Shown here one piece after another: positions 36,288-44,444 of a stretch of DNA of 44,444 bases. The notes beneath the pieces are model-generated. The model saw only the letters and a program-made list of their open reading frames with translations. It was not told where the DNA came from and ran no database searches. Both the position numbers and the translations under genes were made by a program. Within the stretch, counting starts at the first letter, position 1. Each line of letters starts with the position of its first letter. Source of the stretch: Acidovorax sp. HMWF029 (GTDB lineage: Bacteria > Pseudomonadota > Gammaproteobacteria > Burkholderiales > Burkholderiaceae_C); contig NZ_QAIH01000151.1 in NCBI RefSeq assembly GCF_003060895.1, positions 1 to 44,444 of the forward strand, read 5' to 3'.

Positions 36288-37925
36288 TCAGGTCGCCGAG
36301 CAGGTAAAGCTCTCTGCCTTGCTCACGTCGCCCGTTCCGTTGTAGCGCGGGAATTTCGGAAACTCGCACACCGGGCGCTGGGCTATGGGCGTGCGGGTGC
36401 CAGGTGCAAACTGTGTGGCGATCAACTTGTCAGGCGCGTTGCCCTTTTCTACCCAGGCATCCAACGCGGCCAGCAGGTCCATCGACAGCGGATCGGTGCC
36501 GGGGCCGTCCAGGTTGTGCCCCACCGAGGGCGAGGTGAGCATGCGGGCAAAGCCTTGCACCTTGCTTGCGCCCAGGCGCTGCTTCACCGTATCGAAATAC
36601 TCGGCGGTGCGGTACAACGACACGCAGGTGTCCGACAGGCCATACCAGATCAGCAGCTTGCCGCCCTTGTCGGCAAAAGCAGAGATATCGGGGTCGATGC
36701 CGTCGATCATCTGCGCCAGGCGCAGGTACTGCGCGGCGTACTGGGTGGGGTCGTGGCGCAAGATGTCGGCCGTGGGGTTGCCCTCGACCACGCGCGCAGC
36801 CTCGGTCACGGCCATGTGGTTGAAGGATTCGCGCGCCTCGAAGCTGGGGCCGAACATGTACGACTCCCAGTCCGATGTGGCAGCGCCACCCCGACCAAAA
36901 CGCGGGTAACCCACGGCACCGCGCGACAGAGTCACAGGGGTCTTATGGTCACTGTAGATACGGCGGATGGTCTCAACCTGTCCAGCCGTCAGGCAGCTGT
37001 CGCTGTCGGCACCTTTGCACAGCAGGTCGGTGGGCACGTAATTGCAGGCCTCGACGTTGCCGATGATCCCGTCCTTGAGGCCATCCAGACCGTCGCAGGC
37101 TGCCGTTTCTGCCTTGGCATACAGCGCCACCTTGGCGGGGCTGAGCCAGTTGTCACGGCTCTTGAAGATGTGCTGGATCACGTTGGGCCCCAGGTTGACC
37201 TGGTGCGCCTGCTGGCTGATGGCGGGCTCCATGGCCACCACGCCATCGTAGTCCTGCGGGTACTTTTGCGTGGAGATCAGGCCCGATCGCCCGCCGTTGG
37301 AATGGCCCATGTGGTAGCGCCGCACCGGGCGCTTTCCGTAGAACTCCGTCGCGATCGCCGTGCCCACTTCGAGCACGAAGTGGTTGGCATCGAACGCATG
37401 GTTGCGCAGCGCCACATCGTTCTTGGCCCATTCAAAGCCCCGGCTCTGGTGGCCAGAGTCAGAACTGATCTTCACATACGGGTTGGCCGATGGGCCGACC
37501 AATTGCTGGTACCACGGGTCATCGGTGGGAATAAAGCCATCGAGCCCACCGCCGCCGATGGTGAGTGTCTTGCCATTCCACTGCGCCAGCGTGGGCAGCT
37601 CTACCGCCCACTGGATGGTGGAGTCGGGCGACGACACGATCTGACCGCGCACGATGCAGACATCAGGCAGCGTGCCCTCGGCCTTGCGCAGTTCGGTGCG
37701 CGTTATCTTGGCGCCATGGGGCAAGGCGGTTGAAGTGTAGGCGGCGCAGGCTTCGGCCAGCGGCTTACTGGCCAGGGGCGCGGGGGCATCGTTGCCGCCG
37801 CATGCGGTCAGCGCGATGGCGGCAATGGTGCCCAGACCGCTCAGGGAGCGGGTGGCCCATCGCCCGGCGGTGCGCGCGGCACGATCGGTGGGCGCCAGCG
37901 CGGCATAGGAAGGTGTCGGGAACAT
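36288..37925 (-). CDS. Tannase/feruloyl esterase-family lipoprotein
   Basis: 545-aa alpha/beta hydrolase. The N-terminus has a hydrophobic signal ending in the lipobox LTAC, so the protein is probably an envelope lipoprotein. The catalytic Ser is S209 in MGHSNGGRSG, with the family block KYPQDYDGVVAMEPA after it; Asp is likely in WYGLSDTC and His in SVGHNLDGPG. The cysteines that normally neighbour the catalytic Ser and His (the CS-D-HC disulfide motif) are missing. The ATG at 37925 has AGGAG upstream. It would hydrolyse an aromatic or other ester, substrate unknown. A LuxR-type regulator gene lies directly upstream on the same strand. Confidence 0.85.
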   Translation of the reverse strand: MFPTPSYAALAPTDRAARTAGRWATRSLSGLGTIAAIALTACGGNDAPAPLASKPLAEACAAYTSTALPHGAKITRTELRKAEGTLPDVCIVRGQIVSSPDSTIQWAVELPTLAQWNGKTLTIGGGGLDGFIPTDDPWYQQLVGPSANPYVKISSDSGHQSRGFEWAKNDVALRNHAFDANHFVLEVGTAIATEFYGKRPVRRYHMGHSNGGRSGLISTQKYPQDYDGVVAMEPAISQQAHQVNLGPNVIQHIFKSRDNWLSPAKVALYAKAETAACDGLDGLKDGIIGNVEACNYVPTDLLCKGADSDSCLTAGQVETIRRIYSDHKTPVTLSRGAVGYPRFGRGGAATSDWESYMFGPSFEARESFNHMAVTEAARVVEGNPTADILRHDPTQYAAQYLRLAQMIDGIDPDISAFADKGGKLLIWYGLSDTCVSLYRTAEYFDTVKQRLGASKVQGFARMLTSPSVGHNLDGPGTDPLSMDLLAALDAWVEKGNAPDKLIATQFAPGTRTPIAQRPVCEFPKFPRYNGTGDVSKAESFTCSAT

Positions 37926-38139
37926 GCGGAAAGTCTCCTGTGGTGGTGTTTTTTTCAGGAGCCCTGGATTGGCGGCAAGGTGTGCGCCGAAACCCCTTGG
38001 CTCCGACGCGAACGATAGAAAAAGAAGGCGCCACTGCAGCCTCTGCAAATGCAGAGGGGGCGGGAAACTACCAAGCCAACGCGGCAGCAGGCGCCATGAG
38101 GGCGTGCAGGCCGAATGCGTGCCCTGCACGCACTGCGCG
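37926..38139. promoter_or_regulatory. Tannase promoter region with a 18-bp dyad
   Basis: Contains CCTCTGCA-AA-TGCAGAGG at 38040-38057, an 8-bp inverted repeat with a two-base spacer, about 115 bp upstream of the tannase start. Size and symmetry suit a dimeric LuxR-type regulator, and such a gene is next to it. It could instead form a hairpin ending the regulator message, although no T-tract follows directly. Confidence 0.5.
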
Positions 38140-39195
38140 CTACGTGTTGCGCAGCGCGGCCACCAGCTCCAGCTTGTTACGCACACCCAGGGCTGCGTAG
38201 GCGGTGCGCAGGTAGGTGCGCACCGTGGCGGGTGTGAGGCCCAACGTAGCGGCAATGTCTTTGTACGACTGCCCCTGGGCGTAGAGCATGGCGGCGCTCA
38301 GCTCGCGCGGGGCAAGAGGCTGCTTGTGGCGATCCGAAGCCATGCTCAGCGCCACCAGCGGGCCGCAGGGCTCCAGTCGCAGGCGGCAGGCTTTGCCCAA
38401 GGCCAGGGTACAGGGCGCGCCGGGCAGGGCCTGCACCACGGCAGCGGGCAGGCGGGTGCCGGTCCACTGCGGGCAGGCCGCACGCAAGGCCTGGCTGATC
38501 CGCAGGCCAGAAAACAGCAGCTCGCCCGTGGGCTGAGCGAGCGCAAAGCTGTCCCACGGGCGGCGGGGCGAATCGTTTTGCAGCCGCTGCAGCCGGTGGT
38601 GCCAGTGCTGAAGCAGGTGCACCACAAACTCGCCGAACAGGACGGTTTCGGCATCGGTGAATTCAGTGCGCGTGCGCGGGCGATAGACCGAGACAAAAAA
38701 CATCAGTCCGCTGTGCGGCAGCTCGGCCGTGAGGGCCATGCAGTGGTACAGGCCATGGCGCTCGGCGAAGGCCATCACCTGCGGGTTTTCGGGCAACGCG
38801 CCCGCCACATCGCGCTCGCGTATCACCTCTCCCAACCGGCTAATGGACTGCTGCGCAAAGTCGTCCACCGCCGACAGGGCATTCCATTCGTCGGCAAAAC
38901 CCCGGGCCAAGCCGATGCTGCCGTGCAGCCAGTTGCGCGGCGCCCCTTGCGCATGGACGCCCTGGCTGAAACCGCCGTCTACCTCGCCACCAGGCTCGCC
39001 CGCCGACACCTCGCCCCACCAGGCCGAATCAAAAGGCACTAGCCCGCGCAGCGTCTGCAGCGCCTGGTGCAGCAGGTCTTGCGGAGGTGCCTGCTGGGCC
39101 TGTACGGACAACCGCAGCAGGCTGCGGCTGAGTGCGCGCAGCGGGTCGGCTGACGCCGCCTGGGGGGCATGGGGTGCCTGGGCTGCCAAGGCCAT
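38140..39195 (-). CDS. LuxR-family (helix-turn-helix) transcriptional regulator
   Basis: 351-aa regulator. A C-terminal LuxR helix-turn-helix (about residues 285-345; LAPRELSAAMLYAQGQSYKD, then TLGLTPATVRTYLRTAYAALGV) follows a long N-terminal region of GAF-like character without an autoinducer signature that I can recognise. ATG 39195 follows AGGAG. Oriented toward the tannase gene, it is its probable activator. The leader before its ribosome site folds into a GC-rich stem-loop. Confidence 0.85.
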   Translation of the reverse strand: MALAAQAPHAPQAASADPLRALSRSLLRLSVQAQQAPPQDLLHQALQTLRGLVPFDSAWWGEVSAGEPGGEVDGGFSQGVHAQGAPRNWLHGSIGLARGFADEWNALSAVDDFAQQSISRLGEVIRERDVAGALPENPQVMAFAERHGLYHCMALTAELPHSGLMFFVSVYRPRTRTEFTDAETVLFGEFVVHLLQHWHHRLQRLQNDSPRRPWDSFALAQPTGELLFSGLRISQALRAACPQWTGTRLPAAVVQALPGAPCTLALGKACRLRLEPCGPLVALSMASDRHKQPLAPRELSAAMLYAQGQSYKDIAATLGLTPATVRTYLRTAYAALGVRNKLELVAALRNT

Positions 39196-39214
39196 GGTGT
39201 CTCCTGGTTTTTTT

Positions 39215-39252
39215 GGGGCGATGGTAGCTGCAGCGTCGCAGCCACCTGCCCC
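39215..39252 (-). promoter_or_regulatory. Stem-loop in the leader of the LuxR-type gene
   Basis: GGGGC (39215-39219), GGT and CTGC pair in order with GCAG, ACC and GCCCC (39248-39252). On the minus strand the structure is followed by A7, CAGGAG and the start codon, so it could influence translation initiation. No known riboswitch class is recognised. Confidence 0.35.
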
Positions 39253-39278
39253 ATGCACCGCGTGCCCCGGTAGACAAT

Positions 39279-39350
39279 TACTATGATTTAAGGAGCTAAC
39301 AATCCTTTATAGAAGCGCGGAAACGGCCATTTATATATGGATTTTCAGCC
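39279..39350 (+). repeat. Dispersed AT-rich repeat, copy 3, intergenic
   Basis: Runs from ACTATGATTTAAGGAGCTAA through GCGCGGAAACGGCCATTTAT to the DUF2817 stop. It is the least altered of the three copies, far more AT-rich than its surroundings, and lies between the regulator gene and the DUF2817 gene, ending against the latter's stop codon. Confidence 0.6.
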
Positions 39351-39352
39351 CT

Positions 39353-40450
39353 TCAACCCACCAATCCATCCACCGCCTGGAACATCGACTGCCGTGCCTG
39401 GCTGACGATCTGGCCCTTCCACACATCGGTGTCGGTATAGAAGGCAGCCAGCATCTGCGCCTTGATCTGTGCGGCCTTGTCAGCGGGCGTCTCGGGGTGC
39501 AGGTTAAGCCACTGCTCCGCGCGAATGGCGTTCATCACGTCGAGCACGGGCACAGTGCCGTACTCCATGGCGATGCCGGTGTACTCGGCATGGGGGCACT
39601 CGTCGTAGATCGCGGTCCACATCAGCCCGGTGAGGAAGGCCGAGGTGGACGAGCCGTCGTAGATCGACGTGACCGGCGTGGCGCCACCGCCGTCCCACCA
39701 GGCGCGCGCACGGGCCACGGCCACGGCGTCGTCATTGCCGGCGTAGATGCGTTCGCCATGGCCGCTGGGGCCCAGCCCGGTGTGCAGGTCGATCCAGGCA
39801 ATGTGCGATGCGCCTGCACCGTGCTGGCGCAGCACCTGGCGCAGCGTGCGGTTGCTCCAGGTGGGCTCGGTGCCACCAAAGAAGATGCCTTGCGGAAACT
39901 CGTGCTGCCCCTGCGAGATGGCGGCTTGCCACGCGGCCTCGCCCTTGGTAGAGATGTACTGCTGCACAGCGGCCAAGTTCTCGGGGCCCGGGGGCCATTG
40001 CTCGGGCAGCAGCAGGGGCTGCACCTCGCGGTAGGCAGTGTTCACGGGCAGGGGCTTTGAAAAGTCCTGGAAGTTGCGGTTCAGGTCCACGTTCTCGTGC
40101 GTGAAGCGGCGCACATGCGAGAAGCCATACGGGTTGAGTGCATGGACGTAAAGCGTGGCCACGCCCGCCGCATGCGCCTTGTCCCGCCACTCCTGATCGT
40201 GCAGCGCAAACACCTGCACGCCGCTGCCGCAATAGCCTTCCACACCATGGCAGGCGCTGCTCACGATGAGCAGCTTTTTGGCATCCGCCGGGCCGTCGCG
40301 CACCACATCCATCGCCAGGTCTTCACCGTCACGGCCCTTGAGCGGGTGGGCGTGCGATTCGATGGGCAGGCCAGCTGCGGCGGCGGCCTCCAGAAACTTC
40401 GTGCGGGCCTCCGCATAACTGGGCGAAAAGGCGTGAGCAATACCGATCAT
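39353..40450 (-). CDS. DUF2817 family protein, M14-like zinc carboxypeptidase fold
   Basis: 365-aa protein. A metal site like that of M14 carboxypeptidases is visible: H and E in CHGVEGYCG (about residue 70), His in IDLHTGLGP (about 215) and a likely catalytic Glu in AMEYGTVP. ENVDLNRNF is also M14-like. Substrate unknown; family members are annotated as deacylases or peptidases. ATG 40450 is chosen over a TTG two codons upstream. Lies downstream of an M20 amidohydrolase gene on the same strand, separated by about 100 bp that contain a GC-rich hairpin. Confidence 0.85.
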   Translation of the reverse strand: MIGIAHAFSPSYAEARTKFLEAAAAAGLPIESHAHPLKGRDGEDLAMDVVRDGPADAKKLLIVSSACHGVEGYCGSGVQVFALHDQEWRDKAHAAGVATLYVHALNPYGFSHVRRFTHENVDLNRNFQDFSKPLPVNTAYREVQPLLLPEQWPPGPENLAAVQQYISTKGEAAWQAAISQGQHEFPQGIFFGGTEPTWSNRTLRQVLRQHGAGASHIAWIDLHTGLGPSGHGERIYAGNDDAVAVARARAWWDGGGATPVTSIYDGSSTSAFLTGLMWTAIYDECPHAEYTGIAMEYGTVPVLDVMNAIRAEQWLNLHPETPADKAAQIKAQMLAAFYTDTDVWKGQIVSQARQSMFQAVDGLVG

Positions 40451-40552
40451 GGACAAGGGCTTTCGGAGAGATTCAACAAGAAAGAAGCCCGGGGACGCAC
40501 CATGGGCGCCCGGGGCGTGTAAGACAGGGTAGTCAGCGCACCAGCAAGCCGC

Positions 40553-41764
40553 TCACGCGGCTCGGGCGGGCTGGGCCAGCCAGGCTTCGGCCAGCTTGAC
40601 CCAATAAGTCGCGCCCAGCGGGATCAGGTCGTCGTTGAAGTCGTAGCTGGGGTTGTGCAGCATGCAGGGGCCGCCGCCGTGGCCCATCTCGCGGTGGGCG
40701 CCGTCGCCGTTGGCGATGAAGCAGTAGGCGCCAGGTTTGGCCTGCAGCATGAAGGCGAAGTCTTCGGCACCCATGGTGGGCTCCTGCGCCAGCACGTTGG
40801 ATTCGCCCACGATGCTGACCATGACCTGGCGCGCAAATTCGGCCTCGGGGGCCGAGTTGACGGTAGGCGGGTAGTTGCGCACAAACTCGAATTCACACAC
40901 GGCGTCATGGGCGGCGCAGGTGTGCTCGGCAATCTGCTGCATGCGTTTTTCGATCAGGTCCAGCACCTCGAGCGTGAAGGTGCGCACCGTGCCCTGCAAC
41001 TCGCAGCTGTCGGGCACCACGTTGGTGGCTTCGCCAGCGTGGATCATGGTGACCGAAATTACGCCCGCATCCACCGGCTTCTTGTTGCGGGTGATGATGG
41101 TCTGGAAGGCCTGCACCATCTGGCAGGCAATCGGCACCGGGTCGATGCCGTTGTGCGGCAGCGCGGCATGGCTGCCCTTGCCCCGGATGGTGACCTTGAA
41201 CTCGTTGCTCGACGCCATCACCGGGCCGGGGCTCACGGCAAACTGGCCCACAGGCATGCCGGGCCAGTTGTGCATGCCGTACACGGCCTCCATGGGGAAC
41301 TGCTCGAACAGGCCGTCCTTGATCATCTCGCGCGCACCGCCGCCGCCCTCCTCCGCTGGCTGGAAGATCAGGTACACGGTGCCGTCGAAATTGCGGTGCT
41401 TGGCAAAGTGCTGGGCTGCAGCCAGCAGCATGGCCACATGGCCGTCGTGGCCACAGGCGTGCATCTTGCCCGGGTGTTGGCTGGCATGGGCGAAGGTGTT
41501 GAACTCCTGCATGGGCAGCGCGTCGATGTCGGCGCGCAGGCCAATCGCACGGCCATTGGCGCCACCATCGCGCCCCTTCACGATGCCCACCACGCCCGTG
41601 GTGCCCATGCCGCGGTGGATGGGAATGCCCCATTCGGTGAGCTTGCCCGCCACCACATCGGCGGTGCGCACTTCTTCAAAGCACAGCTCGGGGTGGGCGT
41701 GAATGTCCCGGCGCACCGCTGCAATACTGGCGGCCTGGGTGACGATGGAGTCAATAACGTTCAT
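40553..41764 (-). CDS. M20 family amidohydrolase (hippurate hydrolase/aminoacylase type)
   Basis: 403-aa metallopeptidase. Metal-binding motifs: GLRADIDALPMQE, HACGHDGHVAML, FQPAEEGGGGA and the C-terminal Asn/His region HNPSYDFND. It cleaves an N-acyl amino acid or similar amide in the cytoplasm. AAGGA precedes the ATG. Divergent by 77 bp from an ArgE-like deacetylase and followed by the DUF2817 gene, so three amide-bond hydrolases cluster here. Confidence 0.92.
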   Translation of the reverse strand: MNVIDSIVTQAASIAAVRRDIHAHPELCFEEVRTADVVAGKLTEWGIPIHRGMGTTGVVGIVKGRDGGANGRAIGLRADIDALPMQEFNTFAHASQHPGKMHACGHDGHVAMLLAAAQHFAKHRNFDGTVYLIFQPAEEGGGGAREMIKDGLFEQFPMEAVYGMHNWPGMPVGQFAVSPGPVMASSNEFKVTIRGKGSHAALPHNGIDPVPIACQMVQAFQTIITRNKKPVDAGVISVTMIHAGEATNVVPDSCELQGTVRTFTLEVLDLIEKRMQQIAEHTCAAHDAVCEFEFVRNYPPTVNSAPEAEFARQVMVSIVGESNVLAQEPTMGAEDFAFMLQAKPGAYCFIANGDGAHREMGHGGGPCMLHNPSYDFNDDLIPLGATYWVKLAEAWLAQPARAA

Positions 41765-41841
41765 GATATGTGTCCTTACGATCTCACAGTCTAGCCCGGG
41801 AGCAACACAGGTGCCAACCCGGGTTATTCGCTAGCCACGCC

Positions 41842-42999
41842 ATGATTTCTGCCCACGCCCTCGAACTTGCGCAAACCCTGGTGCGCATGAACACCGTCAG
41901 CCACCACTCCAACCTGGAACTGATCCATTTCATCCGAGACCACCTGGCCAAGCTCGGCGTGAAAAGCCGCCTGACCTTCAACGCGGACAAGACCAAGGCC
42001 AACCTCTTTGCTACGCTGGGCGAAGGCAAGTCAGCGGGTGTGATCCTCTCAGGCCACACCGACACCGTGCCGTGGGACGGCCAGGACTGGACCATGGACC
42101 CTCTCAGCGCTCTGGTCAAGGAAGGCAACCTGTACGGGCGCGGCAGCGCCGACATGAAAGCCTTCATCGGCATTGCCGTGTCGCACGCCGAGCAGTTCCT
42201 GAACAGCGAAGCACCTTTCGCCATCCACCTGGCATTCAGCTACGACGAAGAGGTCGGCTGCTTTGGCGTGAAGGAGCTGATCGCCGACCTGCGCGACGCG
42301 AGCATCAAGCCCCTGGCCTGTATCGTGGGAGAACCCACCAGCATGATCCCCGCCATTGCGCACAAGGGCGTGTACCGCTACAAGTGCTGCGTGCGTGGCA
42401 AAGAGGCGCATTCCTCCCTCACACCCCACTCGGTCAACGCCATCGAGATGGCCGCCCGCGTGGTGGGGCGTGTGCGCGACATGGCGGAAGACTTTGAGAA
42501 GAACGAGCCCCGCTTCGAGGGTTTTGACGTGCCGTTTTCGACCAGCAGCGTGGGCCAGTTCCATGGCGGCATTGCCGACAACGTGGTGCCGCGCGACGCC
42601 GAGTTCCGCTACGAGTTCCGCGACCTGCCCACGGCCAACGCGGCGCAGATGCAGTCCGAGGTGGTGGCCTACGCCAAGTCGCTGGAGCCTGCGATGAAGA
42701 AGGTGGCGCCCGCAGCGGGCTTCGAGTTCGAGACGATTTGCGAAATCCCGAGCTTCCTGGGCAGCAAGGACGACCCGGTGACGCGCCTGGCACAAGAGCT
42801 GTCGGGCGAAAAAGGCACCACCCTGGTGGCCTTTGGTACCGAGGCAGGCCTGTTCAAGAACGCGGGCATCTCCACCGTGGTGTGCGGCCCCGGCAGCATC
42901 CAGCAAGCACACCAGCCCGACGAATATGTGAGCCTGGAACAATTGGGCCGTTGCGAGGCGTTCATGCAAGGGCTGGCACGAACGCGCACGCTGGGCTGA
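41842..42999 (+). CDS. argE: Acetylornithine deacetylase
   Basis: 385-aa M20 enzyme removing the acetyl group from N-acetylornithine. Seen: SGHTDTVPWDGQDWTMDPL, GRGSADMKAF, SYDEEVGCFGV and VGEPTSM, all metal or substrate motifs of ArgE, and the His of PGSIQQAHQPDEYV. Not in an arginine operon; a related deacylase cannot be excluded. Many Comamonadaceae use ArgJ, in which case this would be a catabolic or paralogous enzyme. Confidence 0.88.
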   Translation: MISAHALELAQTLVRMNTVSHHSNLELIHFIRDHLAKLGVKSRLTFNADKTKANLFATLGEGKSAGVILSGHTDTVPWDGQDWTMDPLSALVKEGNLYGRGSADMKAFIGIAVSHAEQFLNSEAPFAIHLAFSYDEEVGCFGVKELIADLRDASIKPLACIVGEPTSMIPAIAHKGVYRYKCCVRGKEAHSSLTPHSVNAIEMAARVVGRVRDMAEDFEKNEPRFEGFDVPFSTSSVGQFHGGIADNVVPRDAEFRYEFRDLPTANAAQMQSEVVAYAKSLEPAMKKVAPAAGFEFETICEIPSFLGSKDDPVTRLAQELSGEKGTTLVAFGTEAGLFKNAGISTVVCGPGSIQQAHQPDEYVSLEQLGRCEAFMQGLARTRTLG

Positions 43000-43041
43000 T
43001 CGCGTCTGAGCGACGGGGGCCTGCGAGCGCCAGTCGCCGGA

Positions 43042-43063
43042 CCGGGGTCAGGTCCTGACCCGG
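43042..43063. terminator. GC-rich hairpin at a convergent junction
   Basis: CCGGGGTCAGG and CCTGACCCGG pair around a single T with one bulged base. It lies downstream of argE and covers the stop codon of the convergent binding-protein gene. There is no T-tract, so efficiency is uncertain. Confidence 0.5.
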
Positions 43064-44196
43064 CCATCCCCGGTCAGCATCGACATCTCCACAAACTTCG
43101 ACGCCGCGTGGCTGGTGGCGCTGAACGACACCGGAAAGCCCGAGATCACCTGGCTGCCAATGGACTCGGTGCCGGTGATGAAGCTCTCGCGCGTGACCTT
43201 GCCGCTGGCCTGGGCCTGGCGCAGGCCCTCGGTGAACACACGGGCGGCCACGTAACCTTCCATGCTGGAGTAATTGGCCTGCACCTTGTCGCCACCTTTC
43301 TTGATGGCCTCCAGAAACTCGCGCGTGATCTGGCGCGAAGGCTGGTAGGGCGAGGGCACGACCTGCGACACCACCACACCGGCGCCGTCCTTGCCCAGCT
43401 CGTCGGCCAGCGCCTGCGTGCCCACAAACGACACGTTGTAGAACGTGCCGCCAAACCCCGCCTTGCGCGCCGCACGCACGAACGCGGCAGCCGAGGCATA
43501 GGCCGTGATCTGCACGATGGCGTCGGGCATGGCGGGCACGAGCTTGTCCACGGCCGCCTTCACGTCCACCGAGTTGCGCTCCACCGTGGCCGTGGCCACG
43601 GGGGTGAGCTTGAGTTCGGTGAGGGCCTTCGTCACCCCGTCCAGCCCGGCCTTGCCGTAGGCATCGTTCTGGTGGAACACCGCAATCTTCTTGAGCCCCA
43701 GGTTGGTGAGCTGGCGCACGATGAGCGCGGTTTCGTCGTAGTAAGAGGCACGCACATGGAAGATGAGCCGGTTGAACGGCTGGCGCAGCGCCTCGGCCCC
43801 GGTGAAGGGCCCAAAAAATGGCACCTTGGCCTGGTTGAACAGCGGCAATGCCGCCAGGCTGGTGGGGGTGCCTATGTAGCCAAACAGTGCAAACACGTCG
43901 TCGGCAATCAGCTTCCTGGTGTTCTCGGCGCAGCGGTCGGGCTCGTAGCCATCGTCCAGCGTGCGGATCTCGACCATGCGTTTGCCCACGCCGCCCTGGG
44001 CATTGAGCTGGTCGAAGAACAGCCTGGCGCCCTGGTTGAACTGCACGCCCAGCTGTGCCGCCGGGCCGGTGAAGGCCGCCGACTGGCCCAGCACGATGCG
44101 GCCTTCGCCCTGCGCCCTGGCCAGGTGAAAGCCCCCCAGCGCAGCCGCCCCCAGGCCCACGGAAAACTGTCTGCGCCCCAGTGCCATTTGCTTCAT
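43048..44196 (-). CDS. Branched-chain amino acid-type ABC transporter binding protein
   Basis: 382-aa periplasmic protein of the Leu/Ile/Val-binding type (peripla_BP_6). The signal carries a twin-arginine motif (GRRQFSVGLG) and ends around ARA. Mature start IVLGQSAAFTGPAAQLG is typical, as are GYIGTPTS and QNDAYGKAG. No livFGHM genes accompany it, which is frequent for orphan receptors in this family. Ligand unknown. Confidence 0.92.
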   Translation of the reverse strand: MKQMALGRRQFSVGLGAAALGGFHLARAQGEGRIVLGQSAAFTGPAAQLGVQFNQGARLFFDQLNAQGGVGKRMVEIRTLDDGYEPDRCAENTRKLIADDVFALFGYIGTPTSLAALPLFNQAKVPFFGPFTGAEALRQPFNRLIFHVRASYYDETALIVRQLTNLGLKKIAVFHQNDAYGKAGLDGVTKALTELKLTPVATATVERNSVDVKAAVDKLVPAMPDAIVQITAYASAAAFVRAARKAGFGGTFYNVSFVGTQALADELGKDGAGVVVSQVVPSPYQPSRQITREFLEAIKKGGDKVQANYSSMEGYVAARVFTEGLRQAQASGKVTRESFITGTESIGSQVISGFPVSFSATSHAASKFVEMSMLTGDGRVRT

Positions 44197-44330
44197 GGTG
44201 AAATCCTGCTCTCTCTGCTGTGAATCGAGGGCGATCCCTCTGCGCTGCCGGTAGGCAGCCTCTATGGCCCGGCTCCAAGGGTATGCACGCCGGTTCCAAC
44301 CCCGATGGCAGTTTAACGATCAGCCCGCAT

Positions 44331-44444
44331 ATGTCCACGCCTTCCGCCGCCAATCCTATTCAAACCACCCCCATTCAGGTGCGCGGCGCCTGCCCGCACG
44401 ACTGCCCCGACACCTGCGCGCTGCTGACCACGGTGGACGAACAC
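44331..44444 (+). CDS. Molybdopterin oxidoreductase, N-terminus only
   Basis: 38 codons to the window edge. After a short Pro/Thr-rich lead, VRGACPHDCPDTCALLTTV carries the cysteines that bind the [4Fe-4S] cluster at the start of DMSO reductase/formate dehydrogenase-family proteins. Downstream sequence is needed to name the enzyme. Divergent from the binding-protein gene. Confidence 0.75.
   Translation, partial: MSTPSAANPIQTTPIQVRGACPHDCPDTCALLTTVDEH

Noticed and set aside
42962-44353. Long open frame opposite in register to the Liv-type binding protein gene
   Set aside because: The translation is Ala/Arg/Gly-rich with no motif and is an out-of-frame shadow of the 43048-44196 gene.

Overview
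The window looks like chromosomal DNA of a high-GC betaproteobacterium, most probably family Comamonadaceae (Acidovorax/Hydrogenophaga-like). I infer this from the codon use, an orphan Bug-type binding protein, the layout of the C-P lyase locus, and short AT-rich repeats of a kind I recall from that family. No rRNA, tRNA, insertion sequence, prophage or CRISPR array is visible. About 46 protein genes cover almost all of the sequence; one stretch (35550-36287) holds no intact gene.

Layout. (1) 1-3256: 3' end of an aromatic acyl-CoA catabolic operon (acyl-CoA dehydrogenase, 2-aminobenzoate-CoA ligase-like enzyme, RidA). (2) 3201-4725: a DMT exporter divergent from an Lrp/AsnC regulator. (3) 4899-14511: a catabolic island around a LysR gene. 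One arm encodes a molybdenum hydroxylase (large, small, and a FAD subunit fused to a CoxG domain), a DapA-family aldolase, a 3-hydroxyanthranilate dioxygenase and an aspartate dehydrogenase-like enzyme. The other arm encodes a Bug solute receptor and a two-domain extradiol dioxygenase. Together they resemble a pathway for a fused N-heteroaromatic compound that I cannot match to a described one. (4) 14638-26482: a complete C-P lyase locus: phnGHIJ-phnO-phnKLM, phnCDE plus a PhnZ-like HD oxygenase, and on the other strand phnF, a DUF1045 2H phosphoesterase and phnN. A well-formed Pho box lies upstream of phnC, and matching PhnF-type dyads lie upstream of phnC and phnG. (5) 26511-28858: arsC, an MFS transporter and tag. 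(6) 28939-33442: a lipoprotein aminopeptidase, a PHA-system protein, a nitroreductase, an ornithine cyclodeaminase and an HMG-CoA lyase. (7) 33511-35549: an acyl-CoA-binding protein divergent from a WS/DGAT acyltransferase, a storage-lipid pair. (8) 36288-39195: a tannase-family lipoprotein beside a LuxR-type regulator. (9) 39353-44444: DUF2817 peptidase, M20 amidohydrolase, ArgE-like deacetylase, a Liv-type binding protein, and the start of a molybdopterin oxidoreductase.

The best candidate for something undescribed is the 4.9-14.5 kb island. A molybdenum hydroxylase, a carbocycle-type extradiol dioxygenase, a hydratase-aldolase-like protein and a bona fide HAAO would make a two-ring attack sequence. 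A second theme is a dispersed repeat of about 65 bp found three times, twice translated in frame within conserved enzymes.
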